This document shows positions 35,414 to 44,404 of a DNA stretch of 64,000 nucleotides, one piece after another. Position 1 is the stretch's first letter, and every line of letters starts with the position of its first letter. The notes beneath the pieces are model-generated. The model was not told where the DNA came from. It was given only the letters and a program-made list of their open reading frames with translations, and did no database searches. Source of the DNA: Pseudohongiella sp. (lineage in GTDB: Bacteria > Pseudomonadota > Gammaproteobacteria > Pseudomonadales > Pseudohongiellaceae). The stretch is from NCBI GenBank assembly GCA_030651695.1, contig JAUSCD010000022.1, positions 1 through 64,000 of the forward strand, read 5' to 3'. The position numbers were made by a program, and so were the translations under genes.

Positions 35414-35594
35414 GCGACGGGCGGGCATGGCAGTGCCGGACCAATAAGGCCGCGTTTATCTTCTGTGTCGCCGCCCGATCAAGCGGGAGCACTGTGCGAA
35501 TCCTGAGCGGCGTAGCCGCGAAGTTGAGTTGCGCACCGCCGGGCGGCGACACAGAAGATGCGGCCGGTCCGGCACTGCCATGCCCGCCCGTCGC
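35414..35594 (-). repeat. Structured element E2 (181 nt), second of an inverted pair
   Basis: The outer stem is a perfect 29-bp pairing (35414-35442 with 35566-35594, GCGACGGGCGGGCATGGC...). Next comes the GGCCGC/GCGGCC helix with the same asymmetric bulges as E1, then a perfect 20-bp stem (35458-35477 with 35540-35559). The 49-nt core at 35487-35535 matches the E1 core at 45 of 49 positions when read on the minus strand. The 20-bp stem differs from that of E1 at five pairs, every one compensated on the other side. It lies 172 nt upstream of the DUF3626 start, on the same strand as that gene when aligned to E1. Confidence 0.85.
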
Positions 35595-35638
35595 GGCCCC
35601 ACTGATTAGAAAACCACCGCACCGCCTTTCCATCAGAC

Positions 35639-35673
35639 AAAAAAAAGACCCATCCGTTCCCAGACAGGCCTTT
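35639..35673 (-). terminator. Rho-independent terminator of ppdK
   Basis: Read on the minus strand, AAAGGCCTGTC pairs with GATGGGTCTTT (several G-U pairs) around an 8-nt loop and runs into eight T's. It lies about 33 nt after the ppdK stop. Confidence 0.75.
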
Positions 35674-35705
35674 CTCATCACATCTGACTCACAACTATCC
35701 TGATA

Positions 35706-38465
35706 TCACTCAGCAGAACGCAAAGCCGCCTGCGCCGCAGCCAGGCGCGCAATCGGCACCCGGGGCGGAGAACAGCTCACATAATGCAGCCCCAGCTTAT
35801 GACAGAAATCGATAGAATCAGGATCACCCGCGTGCTCACCACAGATCCCCAACTTCAGATCCTTACGCGTCTTCAGACCATTCTCCACCGCAAACTGCAT
35901 CAATTTACCCACACCCGTCTTATCCAGACTCGCAAACGGGTTCTTGTTGTAGATTTCTTTCTGCTGATACTGATCATAGAACATACCCATATCATCGCGG
36001 CTCAGGCCCAGGGTCGTCTGCGTCAGGTCATTGGTGCCGAAGCTGAAGAACTCTGCAACCTCTGCAATCTCATCCGCAGTAATAGCGGCACGTGGCACTT
36101 CTACCATGGTGCCAACCAGGTACTTGATGGTGACACCTTTCTTCTTCATCACTTCATCAGCCATGCGGCGCACGATATTCAGCTGGTCGGCGAGTTCTGC
36201 TTTGAAGCCCACCAGCGGGATCATGATCTCAGGGTGAACATCAACAGGGTTCTTGCTCTTCATCACTTCCGCAGCCGCTTCAAAAATGGCCTGCGCCTGC
36301 ATTTCTGTGATTTCCGGATACAGGATGCCGAGACGGCAGCCGCGGCAACCCAGCATCGGGTTTTCTTCGTGCAAGGCTTTAATTCGATCGATCACAAATT
36401 CCAGTGGTAAACCAAGTTTGTCTGCAAGCTGACGACGCACCGCATCATCCTGCGGCAGGAATTCGTGCAAGGGTGGATCCAGCAGGCGGATGGTTACCGG
36501 GCGACCGGCCATGGCTCTGAACAATCCAACAAAGTCTTTGCGCTGCATTGGCAGCAGTTTTTTCAACGCTTCACGACGTTGTACCACGTCGACTGCCAGA
36601 ATCATCTGACGCATGTCGTCAATGCGGCTGCCTTCAAAGAACATGTGTTCCGTGCGGCACAGACCGATACCTTCTGCGCCGTAAGCCACTGCCTGCTGAG
36701 CCATCGACGGGGTGTCGGCATTGGTGCGGATGCGCAGTTTGCGGTGTTTATCTGACCATTCCATGACGGTGTTGAAGAGCTCATAGGTATAGCTCTCTTC
36801 CGGCTTCATGTGACCTTCGAGCACGCGTTTGACTTCAGAGTCTGCGCTCTCTATCAGGCCTTTATAAACGTTGCCGGTAGTTCCGTTGATGGAGATGTAA
36901 TCGCCTTCGCGCAGGGTAATACCATTGGCGGTCAGTGTCTTTCTTTCGTAATTGATGGTGATATCGCCGGCGCCACAGATACACACTTTGCCGAGCTGAC
37001 GCGCGACCAGAGCCGCGTGTGATGAGACGCCACCGCGTGTAGTCAGAATACCTTGCGAGTTCAGCATGCCCTTCAGATCTTCCGGAGAAGTTTCTGAGCG
37101 GCACAGGATCACTTTATTGCCTTTACGCGCTTCCACTTCTGCCTGCGCAGCGGTGAATGCGATGCGCCCAGTAGCAGCGCCGGGGCCTGCGGGCAGGCCT
37201 TTGCAGATCAGCTGGGCTTCTTTCTGTGCCTTGATGTCAAACACCGGCACCAGCAGCGAGTCGATAGACTCTGCAGGGATTTTCAGCAGCGCAGTTTTCT
37301 GGTCAATCAGCTTCTCGCGGTTGAGTTCAACAGCAATCCGGATCGCAGCCAGACCAGTGCGTTTGCCATTGCGGGTCTGCAGAATAAACAGACGACCGCC
37401 TTCAATGGTGAATTCAAAGTCCTGCATGTCCTTGAAGTGTTTTTCAAGACGCGCGCGCACTTTCTCCAGATCGGCAAAATTCTTCGGCAGTTCTTTTTCC
37501 ATGGCCGCGATGGGCTTGGGCGTACGCACGCCTGCAACAACATCCTCGCCCTGGGCGTTGGTGAGGTACTCACCGTAGAACACTTTTTCGCCGGTGGCCG
37601 GGTCGCGCGTAAACGCAACACCTGTGCCGCTGTCATCGCCGGCATTACCAAACACCATGGATTGAATATTCACCGCTGTGCCCCACTCCGCAGGAATGCC
37701 GTACTGCTGGCGGTAGAGGATTGCGCGATCATTTTTCCATGATCCAAATACTGCGCCGACAGCACCCCACAGTTGCTCGTAAACATCCTGCGGAAAGCTC
37801 TTGCCGGCGGTTCTGTTGATCAGCAGTTTGTAGCGATTGACCAGTTCGCGCAGCTCGTCTGCGGTGAGCTCATTATCCAGCTCTTTGCCCAGTGTGTGCT
37901 TCATTTCATCCAGCAGGGCGTGGAAGGGGTCTTCAGACTCCTCGTCAGCCGCCTGGACGCCCATGACAACATCACCATACATCTGGATAAAACGGCGGTA
38001 GCAGTCCCATGCAAAACGCGGGTTGCCGGAAATATTCGCCAGGCCTTCAACTGTCTGGTCGTTCAGGCCAAGATTGAGGATGGTATCCATCATGCCCGGC
38101 ATGGAGTCACGGGCGCCAGAGCGCACGGATACCAGCAGAGGGTTGTCACGGCTGCCAAACTCGCGCCCCATTTGTTCTTCCACCAGCCTGATAGCCTGCT
38201 GGACATCTTTTGCCAGTGACTTCGGATAACTGCGGTCATGGTCGTAAAAATATGTGCAGACTTCCGTGCTGATGGTGAACCCGGGAGGAACTGGCAGGCC
38301 TATGGCCGCCATCTCCGCCAGATTGGCGCCTTTGCCGCCCAACAGCGCGCGCATGGTGGCATTACCATCAGTTTGACGGCCGAAGTTGTATACATACTTA
38401 GCGGATTTCGGGTTTGAGGCTTTGCTGGTATCGGATTTTTGATTCATGGTTCCCGGGTTCTTCAT
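35706..38465 (-). CDS. ppdK: Pyruvate, phosphate dikinase
   Basis: A 919-residue enzyme interconverting pyruvate + ATP + phosphate with PEP + AMP + pyrophosphate. The N-terminal ATP-grasp domain begins with YNFGRQTDG and [20 protein letters not shown]. The swivelling phospho-His domain has [19 protein letters not shown]. The C-terminal PEP/pyruvate barrel contains [26 protein letters not shown] and a final [23 protein letters not shown]. Length and motifs are complete. A second in-frame ATG at 38447 (MNQKSD) could be the true start. It may supply PEP for gluconeogenesis on C3/C4 substrates. A 15-nt palindrome lies about 150 nt upstream. Confidence 0.95.
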   Translation of the reverse strand: MKNPGTMNQKSDTSKASNPKSAKYVYNFGRQTDGNATMRALLGGKGANLAEMAAIGLPVPPGFTISTEVCTYFYDHDRSYPKSLAKDVQQAIRLVEEQMGREFGSRDNPLLVSVRSGARDSMPGMMDTILNLGLNDQTVEGLANISGNPRFAWDCYRRFIQMYGDVVMGVQAADEESEDPFHALLDEMKHTLGKELDNELTADELRELVNRYKLLINRTAGKSFPQDVYEQLWGAVGAVFGSWKNDRAILYRQQYGIPAEWGTAVNIQSMVFGNAGDDSGTGVAFTRDPATGEKVFYGEYLTNAQGEDVVAGVRTPKPIAAMEKELPKNFADLEKVRARLEKHFKDMQDFEFTIEGGRLFILQTRNGKRTGLAAIRIAVELNREKLIDQKTALLKIPAESIDSLLVPVFDIKAQKEAQLICKGLPAGPGAATGRIAFTAAQAEVEARKGNKVILCRSETSPEDLKGMLNSQGILTTRGGVSSHAALVARQLGKVCICGAGDITINYERKTLTANGITLREGDYISINGTTGNVYKGLIESADSEVKRVLEGHMKPEESYTYELFNTVMEWSDKHRKLRIRTNADTPSMAQQAVAYGAEGIGLCRTEHMFFEGSRIDDMRQMILAVDVVQRREALKKLLPMQRKDFVGLFRAMAGRPVTIRLLDPPLHEFLPQDDAVRRQLADKLGLPLEFVIDRIKALHEENPMLGCRGCRLGILYPEITEMQAQAIFEAAAEVMKSKNPVDVHPEIMIPLVGFKAELADQLNIVRRMADEVMKKKGVTIKYLVGTMVEVPRAAITADEIAEVAEFFSFGTNDLTQTTLGLSRDDMGMFYDQYQQKEIYNKNPFASLDKTGVGKLMQFAVENGLKTRKDLKLGICGEHAGDPDSIDFCHKLGLHYVSCSPPRVPIARLAAAQAALRSAE

Positions 38466-38614
38466 CAGCAGTTTGAATGCGAAGCGAGTGGTTTTGAGGC
38501 GCGCAAGGATAATGCAAGTCGGGTTTTAAATCCAGCAGGAGGGTATGCAAATCAGGTCCTTACTGACGTGAAATTCCTGTAATCGGTCGTTATTTCGCCG
38601 TAATTGCATGCTTT

Positions 38615-38629
38615 TGTAGTAATACTACA
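38615..38629. promoter_or_regulatory. 15-nt palindrome upstream of ppdK, candidate operator
   Basis: TGTAGTA and TACTACA are exact complements around a single A. The site overlaps the stop codon of the esterase gene and lies 150 nt upstream of ppdK. The size and symmetry fit a dimeric repressor site, but no regulator is identified. Confidence 0.35.
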
Positions 38630-39434
38630 TATTGGGCGGGTGATTGAATTCTCCATACTTTAAAAAGTGGATAACCTGCGCAATCACGGCAGCGCGCTGC
38701 ATTATAAAGGTGTGTGTATAAGGCATTTCGATGAAGTCACGCATGCCATCTATCTTGGTGCTTTCTACGGTAACTTTGCCGTCATCATGTTCCGGTAATG
38801 TCATCGAAAAAATCGGATTGAAGGAGCGATTTCCCGCAATCACGCCCAGTTCGAAGTCAACCGGCGGCAGGTTTGCGGGAATGCTGTCAGGGCCGGCGGT
38901 CCCGAGCTGGGAGGCCGGATCTCCGGTAAAAAGCTCAAAACCGGGTACACGGCCAAAGACGTCGATGATCTGGCTGCCGTGGTTGGGCGGTGCCAGCATG
39001 ACTATCCGACCCAGTTCGTTGATTGAGTGCTCACTGAGGTAGTAACGCACCAGAATTCCACCTAATGAGTGCGTGGCAAAGTGAATCAGCGGCGCATTGA
39101 GCGCTCTGCATTCCTCGAGACCTTCATTAATGGCGAGATCTGCCAACTGTTCGATCGTGTGGGTGCGGGATTCGTAGTGCACATTGCTGACGCTGTAACC
39201 GGCATCTGCCAGTGTTCTGGCCATCTTGCGCATGGAAAAGTCGGTTCTGCCCATGCCGTGCAGTAAAATCACGCATTCTGCACTGTCGGTGTGCGGCGGG
39301 TTCGGTTCCGGGAATTGAACAGGGGGCAAGGTCTGCGGTTCAGCAGAATTCGGCTCGGCCACGAATACACACCCGATTAACATCAGGGCGGATAAAAGTG
39401 CCGGTGCCAGGCGCTGAGGTCGGACTCTGTTCAT
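38625..39434 (-). CDS. Lipoprotein esterase/lipase of the alpha/beta-hydrolase fold
   Basis: A 269-residue protein with a lipoprotein signal: a hydrophobic stretch ending LMLIGC, so Cys22 is the predicted lipid anchor. The mature part starts with an alpha/beta-hydrolase core: VILLHGMGRTDFSM (oxyanion loop) and THSLGG with nucleophile Ser123, then an Asp and the His of YTHTF. It resembles PGAP1/lipase-like hydrolases that act on esters at the cell envelope. Same strand as ppdK, 160 nt upstream of it; co-transcription is possible. Confidence 0.75.
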   Translation of the reverse strand: MNRVRPQRLAPALLSALMLIGCVFVAEPNSAEPQTLPPVQFPEPNPPHTDSAECVILLHGMGRTDFSMRKMARTLADAGYSVSNVHYESRTHTIEQLADLAINEGLEECRALNAPLIHFATHSLGGILVRYYLSEHSINELGRIVMLAPPNHGSQIIDVFGRVPGFELFTGDPASQLGTAGPDSIPANLPPVDFELGVIAGNRSFNPIFSMTLPEHDDGKVTVESTKIDGMRDFIEMPYTHTFIMQRAAVIAQVIHFLKYGEFNHPPNM

Positions 39435-39819
39435 AGGAGCAGCCTTTTATGTCATGGCGATGACGGGGCGCATGCGCCCTGTATCTTCTGAGCCTGAGTG
39501 GCAGGTTTACAAGCCGCGTCAGCGCTGGGTGAACCCGGTGGGTGTGCCTGGGCGATGAATGCAAGTTGTTGCCACTATTATAAAAATTCCTGAGCCATGA
39601 TACTCTTTAATGGCGGTAAGGGTCTAATCTACCCGACACACTTTGTTGCAAAAATGATAGAGCAATCGTTGTACTAGTTCAGAAAGTTCGGATACGATCC
39701 ATCGCAATGCTGACAACGTAGTATTCGATGCAGAACAAAAGACAGTACGGCGGTAGTTGCTGTCAGGGGGTAGTCCCCGATAGACTTTGAGCCGCTTAAC
39801 CCTGCGGGAGGAATTCCAA
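39435..39819. other. Divergent intergenic region between the esterase and the first PHM-like gene
   Basis: No coding frame is seen. On the minus strand TATAAT (39577-39582) is a -10-like sequence for the esterase, without a good -35. On the plus strand a 14-nt sequence at 39638-39651 recurs upstream of the second PHM-like gene. A GGGAGGA ribosome site at about 39805-39811 serves the next gene. Confidence 0.5.
39638..39651 (+). promoter_or_regulatory. 14-nt motif shared upstream of PHM-like genes 1 and 2 (copy 1)
   Basis: ACACTTTGTTGCAA occurs 168 nt before PHM-like gene 1 and again, identical, at 42100-42113 before gene 2. It contains a TTGCAA -35-like hexamer; for copy 1 an 18-nt spacer leads to TGTACT. 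It may be the promoter region or a shared regulatory site. No copy is seen before gene 3. Confidence 0.4.
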
Positions 39820-40779
39820 ATGAAAAAGACAAGTATGACAGCTATGCTCGCTCTGGCGGCTGCAGTTAGTTTTCAGGCTAATGCGGCGACCGGCGTAGAC
39901 CCACTGACTCAGATCAAACCAGTAGATGCCGAATGGTTCTACAACGGTTCACAGCCTGATTTCGTGGTAGAAGTTCCTAGCTTCACCGTTCCAGCAACTG
40001 GCGTAATCGACTACATCGACTCCGTAATTCCTTTGGAGTTCGGCGAAGATCGTTGGGTTAAAGCCGTTCAGTTCATTCCAGGCGACAAGCGCGTTCTTCA
40101 CCACCTGTTGTCTTATGTAGTTGCAGATGGCTCGAAAGCGGCTGATGGCATGATCGACGAAACTGTTAATGACAGCCGTCGTGAATTCCTGGAAGGCTAC
40201 GCACCGGGTAAAGAGTACGCAACAGAGTTCCCCGAAAACACAGGTATTTTCATGCCTGACGGTTCCGCTCTGCGTATGAGCATCCACTACACTTCTTTCG
40301 GTCAGGAAACTACCGACAGCACTCGTGTAGGCCTGTGGTTCCACGACAAGGCGGATGAGCCTCAGTACCAGTTCCACACTTACTCAGTGTCTACTCCAAT
40401 GAACCAGATCCGTATTCCGGCTGGCGCAATGGATCACGCTGCGACTGCAACGCACGTGTTTGAACAGGACATCACTCTGTACGGTTTCCGTGCACACATG
40501 CATTACCGTGGCAAGTCCATGGCAGCGCGCGTGATTTACCCTGACAACACTGCTGAAGACATCATCAACGTTGCTGACTATAACTTCGCTTGGCAGCCAA
40601 CCTACCGTATGGCTGAGCCGATGATTATCCCGGCTGGCTCACGCGTAGTTGTTGAAGGTCTGTTCGACAATTCCCAGTACAACCTGGGTGTACCAGATCC
40701 GACTGTAGACGCCATGGGCGGCCTGCAGAGCTGGGAAGAAATGTTCATCGGTTACTTCTCTTACACAGCTAATGACTAA
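39820..40779 (+). CDS. Secreted copper protein of the PHM (ascorbate-dependent monooxygenase) fold, paralog 1
   Basis: A 319-residue protein with a Sec signal (MKKTSMTAMLALAAAVSFQA, cleavage after about NA-A). It shows the full copper-ligand pattern of peptidylglycine alpha-hydroxylating monooxygenase: His94-His95 (VLHHLL), His156 (MSIHYTSF), His226-x-His228 (AHMHYRGK) and Met308 (EEMFIGY). Spacings resemble rat PHM (H107, H108, H172, H242, H244, M314). These bind two separated copper ions for O2-dependent hydroxylation of an unknown substrate. Such domains are usually fused to a redoxin and cytochrome; here a redoxin-cytochrome gene follows separately. Strong ribosome site; likely highly expressed. 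Own terminator follows. Confidence 0.8.
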   Translation: MKKTSMTAMLALAAAVSFQANAATGVDPLTQIKPVDAEWFYNGSQPDFVVEVPSFTVPATGVIDYIDSVIPLEFGEDRWVKAVQFIPGDKRVLHHLLSYVVADGSKAADGMIDETVNDSRREFLEGYAPGKEYATEFPENTGIFMPDGSALRMSIHYTSFGQETTDSTRVGLWFHDKADEPQYQFHTYSVSTPMNQIRIPAGAMDHAATATHVFEQDITLYGFRAHMHYRGKSMAARVIYPDNTAEDIINVADYNFAWQPTYRMAEPMIIPAGSRVVVEGLFDNSQYNLGVPDPTVDAMGGLQSWEEMFIGYFSYTAND

Positions 40780-40817
40780 GTTGTAAGAAAGTGACTGTTT
40801 GAGCAGCACAATTGAGA

Positions 40818-40851
40818 GGGGCTGCTTCCTGGCGAAGCGGCCCCTTTTATT
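40818..40851 (+). terminator. Rho-independent terminator after PHM-like gene 1
   Basis: GGGGCTGCTTC pairs with GAAGCGGCCCC around CTGGC, followed by TTTTATTT. The stem sequence is nearly the same as that after PHM-like gene 3, suggesting the terminator was duplicated with the gene. Confidence 0.85.
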
Positions 40852-41108
40852 TAGTGAGAGAGTCAGTTTTAGTTAAATTTGTCAGACTTCTGATGTAATC
40901 TCGGGCGCCTGGTTTGCTGATTGTCGAAGCAGCTGCCAGAAGTTTGCGCCAGATTAAGAATTTGTTAAGGCTAATGCAGTAAGCTTGCTCAGCCAGCATC
41001 TTGCTGTGCCACCAATCAAAACAATAATATGTCGCAGAGCGTGTTGCCCCCTGGGGTTCATGGTCCTGCAGAATTATCCAGAGAGAGAATAAAGAGGGTT
41101 TGTTCATC
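40852..41108 (+). other. Leader region of the redoxin-cytochrome gene
   Basis: No coding frame with support is seen in these 257 nt. AAGAGGG at about 41092-41098 is the ribosome site of the next gene; no confident promoter was found. Confidence 0.4.
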
Positions 41109-41969
41109 ATGAAAAAATTCAGCATGCTGGCGATGTTTTCCGTAGCCGCGGCATTCAGTTTTAACGCTCAGGCAGCCGACCGCGTGGGTGACTTTACGCT
41201 TATTGACAACACTGGCAAAGCCCACCAGCTGAGCAAGTATGCTTACAGCAAAGCGCTTGTAATTATTTCTCAGGCGACTGGTTGTACTGCAAACCAGGAA
41301 AACATTGCACGCTACAAGCAGCTGCGCACTAACTGGGATCACCGTGGCGTGACCTTCGTTATGCTCAACTCCGACAACAAAGACGATCGTGCAGGTATCC
41401 GCGCCGAAGAAGCGATCTGGAACTATGACTTCCCGATTCTGGATGACGAAACCCAACTGGTTGCTGAATCACTGGGCATTACCCATGCTGGTCAGGTAGT
41501 TGTGGTAGATCCGGTTCGTATGAATGTCCTCTATCGTGGTCCGCTGCCAGCTCAGCCTGCTAACGCTCCACTGGGTCAGGCTCTGACAGCTATTGTTGCT
41601 GATGGCGCTGATAGCCGTCAGATGGAAACCGTTACTGTAGAATCTGAGGCTGCTGCCGGCTGTGCACTGACGTTCCCGGCTCGTGACGCAGCGTTGGCTA
41701 AAGTGCCTGACTACGAAACTGAAATCGCTCCGATCCTGATCGAGCGTTGTGTTGGTTGTCACGTAGAAGGCGGTATTGGTCCATTCGCTATGAACAGCCA
41801 CATGATGATTCAGGGCTGGAGCCCGATGATTCGTGAAGTGATCATGACTGGCCGTATGCCACCAATGCAGATTGACCCAACTATCCGCGAATTTACCAAC
41901 AGTGGTAATCTCCCGGTGGAAGAGCGTCAGAAGCTGGTTCACTGGATCAATGCGGGTTCGCCACGTTAA
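41109..41969 (+). CDS. Secreted redoxin fused to a c-type cytochrome domain
   Basis: A 286-residue protein with a Sec signal (cleavage after about NAQAA). Residues about 25-165 form a thioredoxin-like (AhpC/TSA) domain in which the usual CxxC is reduced to a single Cys (ATGCTANQ, C59). Residues about 200-286 carry one c-type heme site, CVGCH at 214-218, with Met-rich GRMPPM (250-253) as likely axial ligand. In other bacteria the same redoxin and heme domains are fused to a PHM-like copper domain; here they lie in a separate gene between PHM paralogs. It may carry electrons to them or mature their copper sites. ATG 41109 fits AAGAGGG upstream. Confidence 0.8.
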   Translation: MKKFSMLAMFSVAAAFSFNAQAADRVGDFTLIDNTGKAHQLSKYAYSKALVIISQATGCTANQENIARYKQLRTNWDHRGVTFVMLNSDNKDDRAGIRAEEAIWNYDFPILDDETQLVAESLGITHAGQVVVVDPVRMNVLYRGPLPAQPANAPLGQALTAIVADGADSRQMETVTVESEAAAGCALTFPARDAALAKVPDYETEIAPILIERCVGCHVEGGIGPFAMNSHMMIQGWSPMIREVIMTGRMPPMQIDPTIREFTNSGNLPVEERQKLVHWINAGSPR

Positions 41970-42029
41970 TTGATCCGGATTTGAGGGTTCTGTAGTTTTT
42001 TGATACAAACCTATTCAAATCAAACCTTT

Positions 42030-42069
42030 AGAAAGGCCGCCCCTGTACTCAGGGGCGGCCTTTCTGCTT
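42030..42069 (+). terminator. Rho-independent terminator after the redoxin-cytochrome gene
   Basis: Perfect 16-bp stem, AGAAAGGCCGCCCCTG with its complement around TACT, followed by GCTTTT. It lies about 60 nt after the stop. Confidence 0.8.
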
Positions 42070-42099
42070 TTCAGGCTATTTCCCTGTCAAGTGAATGCT

Positions 42100-42113
42100 A
42101 CACTTTGTTGCAA
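42100..42113 (+). promoter_or_regulatory. 14-nt motif shared upstream of PHM-like genes 1 and 2 (copy 2)
   Basis: Identical to ACACTTTGTTGCAA at 39638-39651. Here it lies 147 nt before the start of PHM-like gene 2, a similar distance to that of copy 1. Confidence 0.4.
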
Positions 42114-42260
42114 TTCTCTTTGGGTGCCAGTTGTGTTGATCAATTCCCTGGTTTAGGATCAGACACAATGCAAGGCAGTTTGTATGCAGAATACAAAAAC
42201 CGCTAAGCCTTCAGTCCTGTCAGGGCTCAAAGTGCTTATTCCCGGAAGAGGAGCATTATA

Positions 42261-43217
42261 ATGAAAAGAACTAGTTTGACTGCTGCGCTCGCAATCGCGG
42301 CTGCCTGGGGAGTTCAGGCGCACGCAGGCGTGGATCCCCTGACACAGATCCAGCCTGTACAGAGCGAATGGACCTATAACGGCACTGCGCCAGACCATGT
42401 TGTTGATGTGCCAGCATTTGCTGTGCCTGCAACTGGTGTGATCGACTACATCAACTCTGTGATTCCGCTCGAATTTGAAGACGAAAGATGGGTGAAAGCC
42501 GTCCAGTTTATCCCTGGCGACAAGCGGGTACTGCACCATTTGTTGTCCTACGTTGTTGCTGATGATGGTGGCAATGAAGGCACAATCAACGAAGAGGACA
42601 ACGATCCTCGTCGTGAATTCCTCGAGGGTTATGCCCCCGGTAAGGAATACGCAACCGAGTTCCCAAGCAATACTGGTATCAAAGTGCCGGTTGGTTCAGC
42701 ACTGCGTATGAGTATTCACTACACCTCCTTTGGTCAGGAAACTACGGACAACACACGTGTTGGCCTTTGGTTCTATGACAAAGAGGAAAACCCCGAGCTG
42801 GAATTCCGCACATATTCTGTGTCAGCAAACGGTGCGCAAAATCTGCATATCCCGCCAGGCGCTATGAACCATGAAATGGCAGCCAGCTATGTGTTCGAAG
42901 ATGCAATCGTGTTGCATGGTTTCCGTGCTCACATGCACTACCGTGGCAAATCCATGAGTGCGCGGGTTATTTATCCAGACAATACTGTTGAGGATATTAT
43001 CAACGTTGCTGACTATAACTTTGCCTGGCAGCCTACTTACCGTATGAAGGATCCGATGACATTGCCGGCCGGTTCCCGAGTAATAGTAGAAGGCCTGTTT
43101 GACAATTCCGAGTTTAATCCCGGCAACCCGGATCCTACAGTACCTGCTGTTGGTGGTCCGCAGAGCTGGGAAGAAATGTTTATTGGATACTTCTCGTACA
43201 CAGACGTACCGCAATAA
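42261..43217 (+). CDS. Secreted PHM-fold copper protein, paralog 2
   Basis: A 318-residue secreted paralog of the product of 39820-40779, sharing most of its sequence. Signal peptide ends near QAHAG. All ligands are kept: VLHHLL, MSIHYTSFG, AHMHYRGKSM and EEMFIGYFSY. It differs mainly in the loop after the HH pair (NEGTINEEDNDPRREFLEGY) and in surface residues. GAGGAG about 10 nt upstream gives a strong start. It has its own upstream region and terminator, so the paralogs may be expressed independently. Confidence 0.8.
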   Translation: MKRTSLTAALAIAAAWGVQAHAGVDPLTQIQPVQSEWTYNGTAPDHVVDVPAFAVPATGVIDYINSVIPLEFEDERWVKAVQFIPGDKRVLHHLLSYVVADDGGNEGTINEEDNDPRREFLEGYAPGKEYATEFPSNTGIKVPVGSALRMSIHYTSFGQETTDNTRVGLWFYDKEENPELEFRTYSVSANGAQNLHIPPGAMNHEMAASYVFEDAIVLHGFRAHMHYRGKSMSARVIYPDNTVEDIINVADYNFAWQPTYRMKDPMTLPAGSRVIVEGLFDNSEFNPGNPDPTVPAVGGPQSWEEMFIGYFSYTDVPQ

Positions 43218-43244
43218 GCCCTCCGCTCGAGTTTGATCTGGAAC

Positions 43245-43276
43245 AAAAACCGCCCTCAAAAAGGGCGGTTTTTGTT
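43245..43276 (+). terminator. Rho-independent terminator after PHM-like gene 2
   Basis: AAAAACCGCCCT pairs with AGGGCGGTTTTT around a short A-rich loop, followed by GTTTT, 28 nt after the stop. Confidence 0.9.
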
Positions 43277-43409
43277 TTAAACACCTCCAAAATTGCGCTA
43301 AATCAAATTTTTTGTCCCTGCCCGGAGAGAAACTCTGCTCATGGGGGCGCCGCAAAGCACAGCTCCCCGACTTGAAGGTAAGCCCTAATCTGAGGAGAGG
43401 AACTGATAA

Positions 43410-44366
43410 ATGCAAAAAATAATATTAACCGCGACCACTCTTGCAGCTTCATGTTTTGCTGGCGCTGCCAGCGCCGGTGTGGACCCGCTTACCTTGATCC
43501 AGCCTCCGGTAAGCGAGTGGACATACGATGGCAGCAATCCTGACTACATCGTTGAGGTGCCGTCGTTTACCGTTCCTGCTACCGGTGTGATCGATTATAT
43601 TGACTCGGTAGTCCCTCTGGATTTCGGCGAAGAGCGTTGGGTCAAAGCCGTGCAGTTCATCCCCGGCGACAAGCGGGTACTTCACCATCTTCTGTCTTAC
43701 GTTGTGGCCGAAGACGGCAATCATGAAGGCATGATTAACGAAGAAGACAACGATCCGCGCCGGGAATTTCTAGAGGGCTATGCCCCCGGTAAGGAGTATG
43801 CAACGGAGTTTCCAGGAGGCACTGGCATCAAAGTTCCGGAAGGCTCGGCCTTGCGAATGAGTATTCACTACACCTCTTTTGGTCAGGAAGCTGTGGACAG
43901 CACACGGGTTGGGCTGTGGCTGTATGACAAGCAGGATGAGCCAAGTCTGGAATACCACACCTACTCGGTTGCTGCTAACGGCCCACAGAATATTACGATT
44001 CCGCCAGGGGTGATGAACCATGAAATGGCTGCAAGCCATCAGTTTGATCAGGACATCGTCCTGCATGGTTTCCGTTCACACATGCACTACCGTGGTAAAT
44101 CCATGAGTGCACGGGTTATCTATCCGGATAACACGGTTGAGCAAATCATCAATATCCCGGACTATAACTTTGCATGGCAACCAACCTATCGCATGGCGGA
44201 GCCAATGGTGATTCCAGCGGGTTCGCGTGTAATTGTTGAAGGGGTTTTTGACAATTCGCAATACAACATTGGCAACCCTGATCCTAATGTCACGGTTGTA
44301 GGAGGTCTGCAAAGCTGGGAAGAAATGTTTATCGGGTATTTCTCTTATACTGATCTGCCCAAGTAA
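43410..44366 (+). CDS. Secreted PHM-fold copper protein, paralog 3
   Basis: A 318-residue third paralog with signal peptide MQKIILTATTLAASCFAGAA. Copper-ligand positions VLHHLL, MSIHYTSFG, SHMHYRGKSM and EEMFIGYFSY are all present. It is closer to paralog 2 in the NEEDNDPRREF loop, while the terminator after it resembles that of gene 1. GAGAGGAA precedes the ATG. Three intact copies in 4.6 kb point to recent duplication under selection for dose or for different partners. Confidence 0.8.
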   Translation: MQKIILTATTLAASCFAGAASAGVDPLTLIQPPVSEWTYDGSNPDYIVEVPSFTVPATGVIDYIDSVVPLDFGEERWVKAVQFIPGDKRVLHHLLSYVVAEDGNHEGMINEEDNDPRREFLEGYAPGKEYATEFPGGTGIKVPEGSALRMSIHYTSFGQEAVDSTRVGLWLYDKQDEPSLEYHTYSVAANGPQNITIPPGVMNHEMAASHQFDQDIVLHGFRSHMHYRGKSMSARVIYPDNTVEQIINIPDYNFAWQPTYRMAEPMVIPAGSRVIVEGVFDNSQYNIGNPDPNVTVVGGLQSWEEMFIGYFSYTDLPK

Positions 44367-44404
44367 GGTATTGTGGTAGCCTGATTGTAAAGACAGTACG
44401 TATA

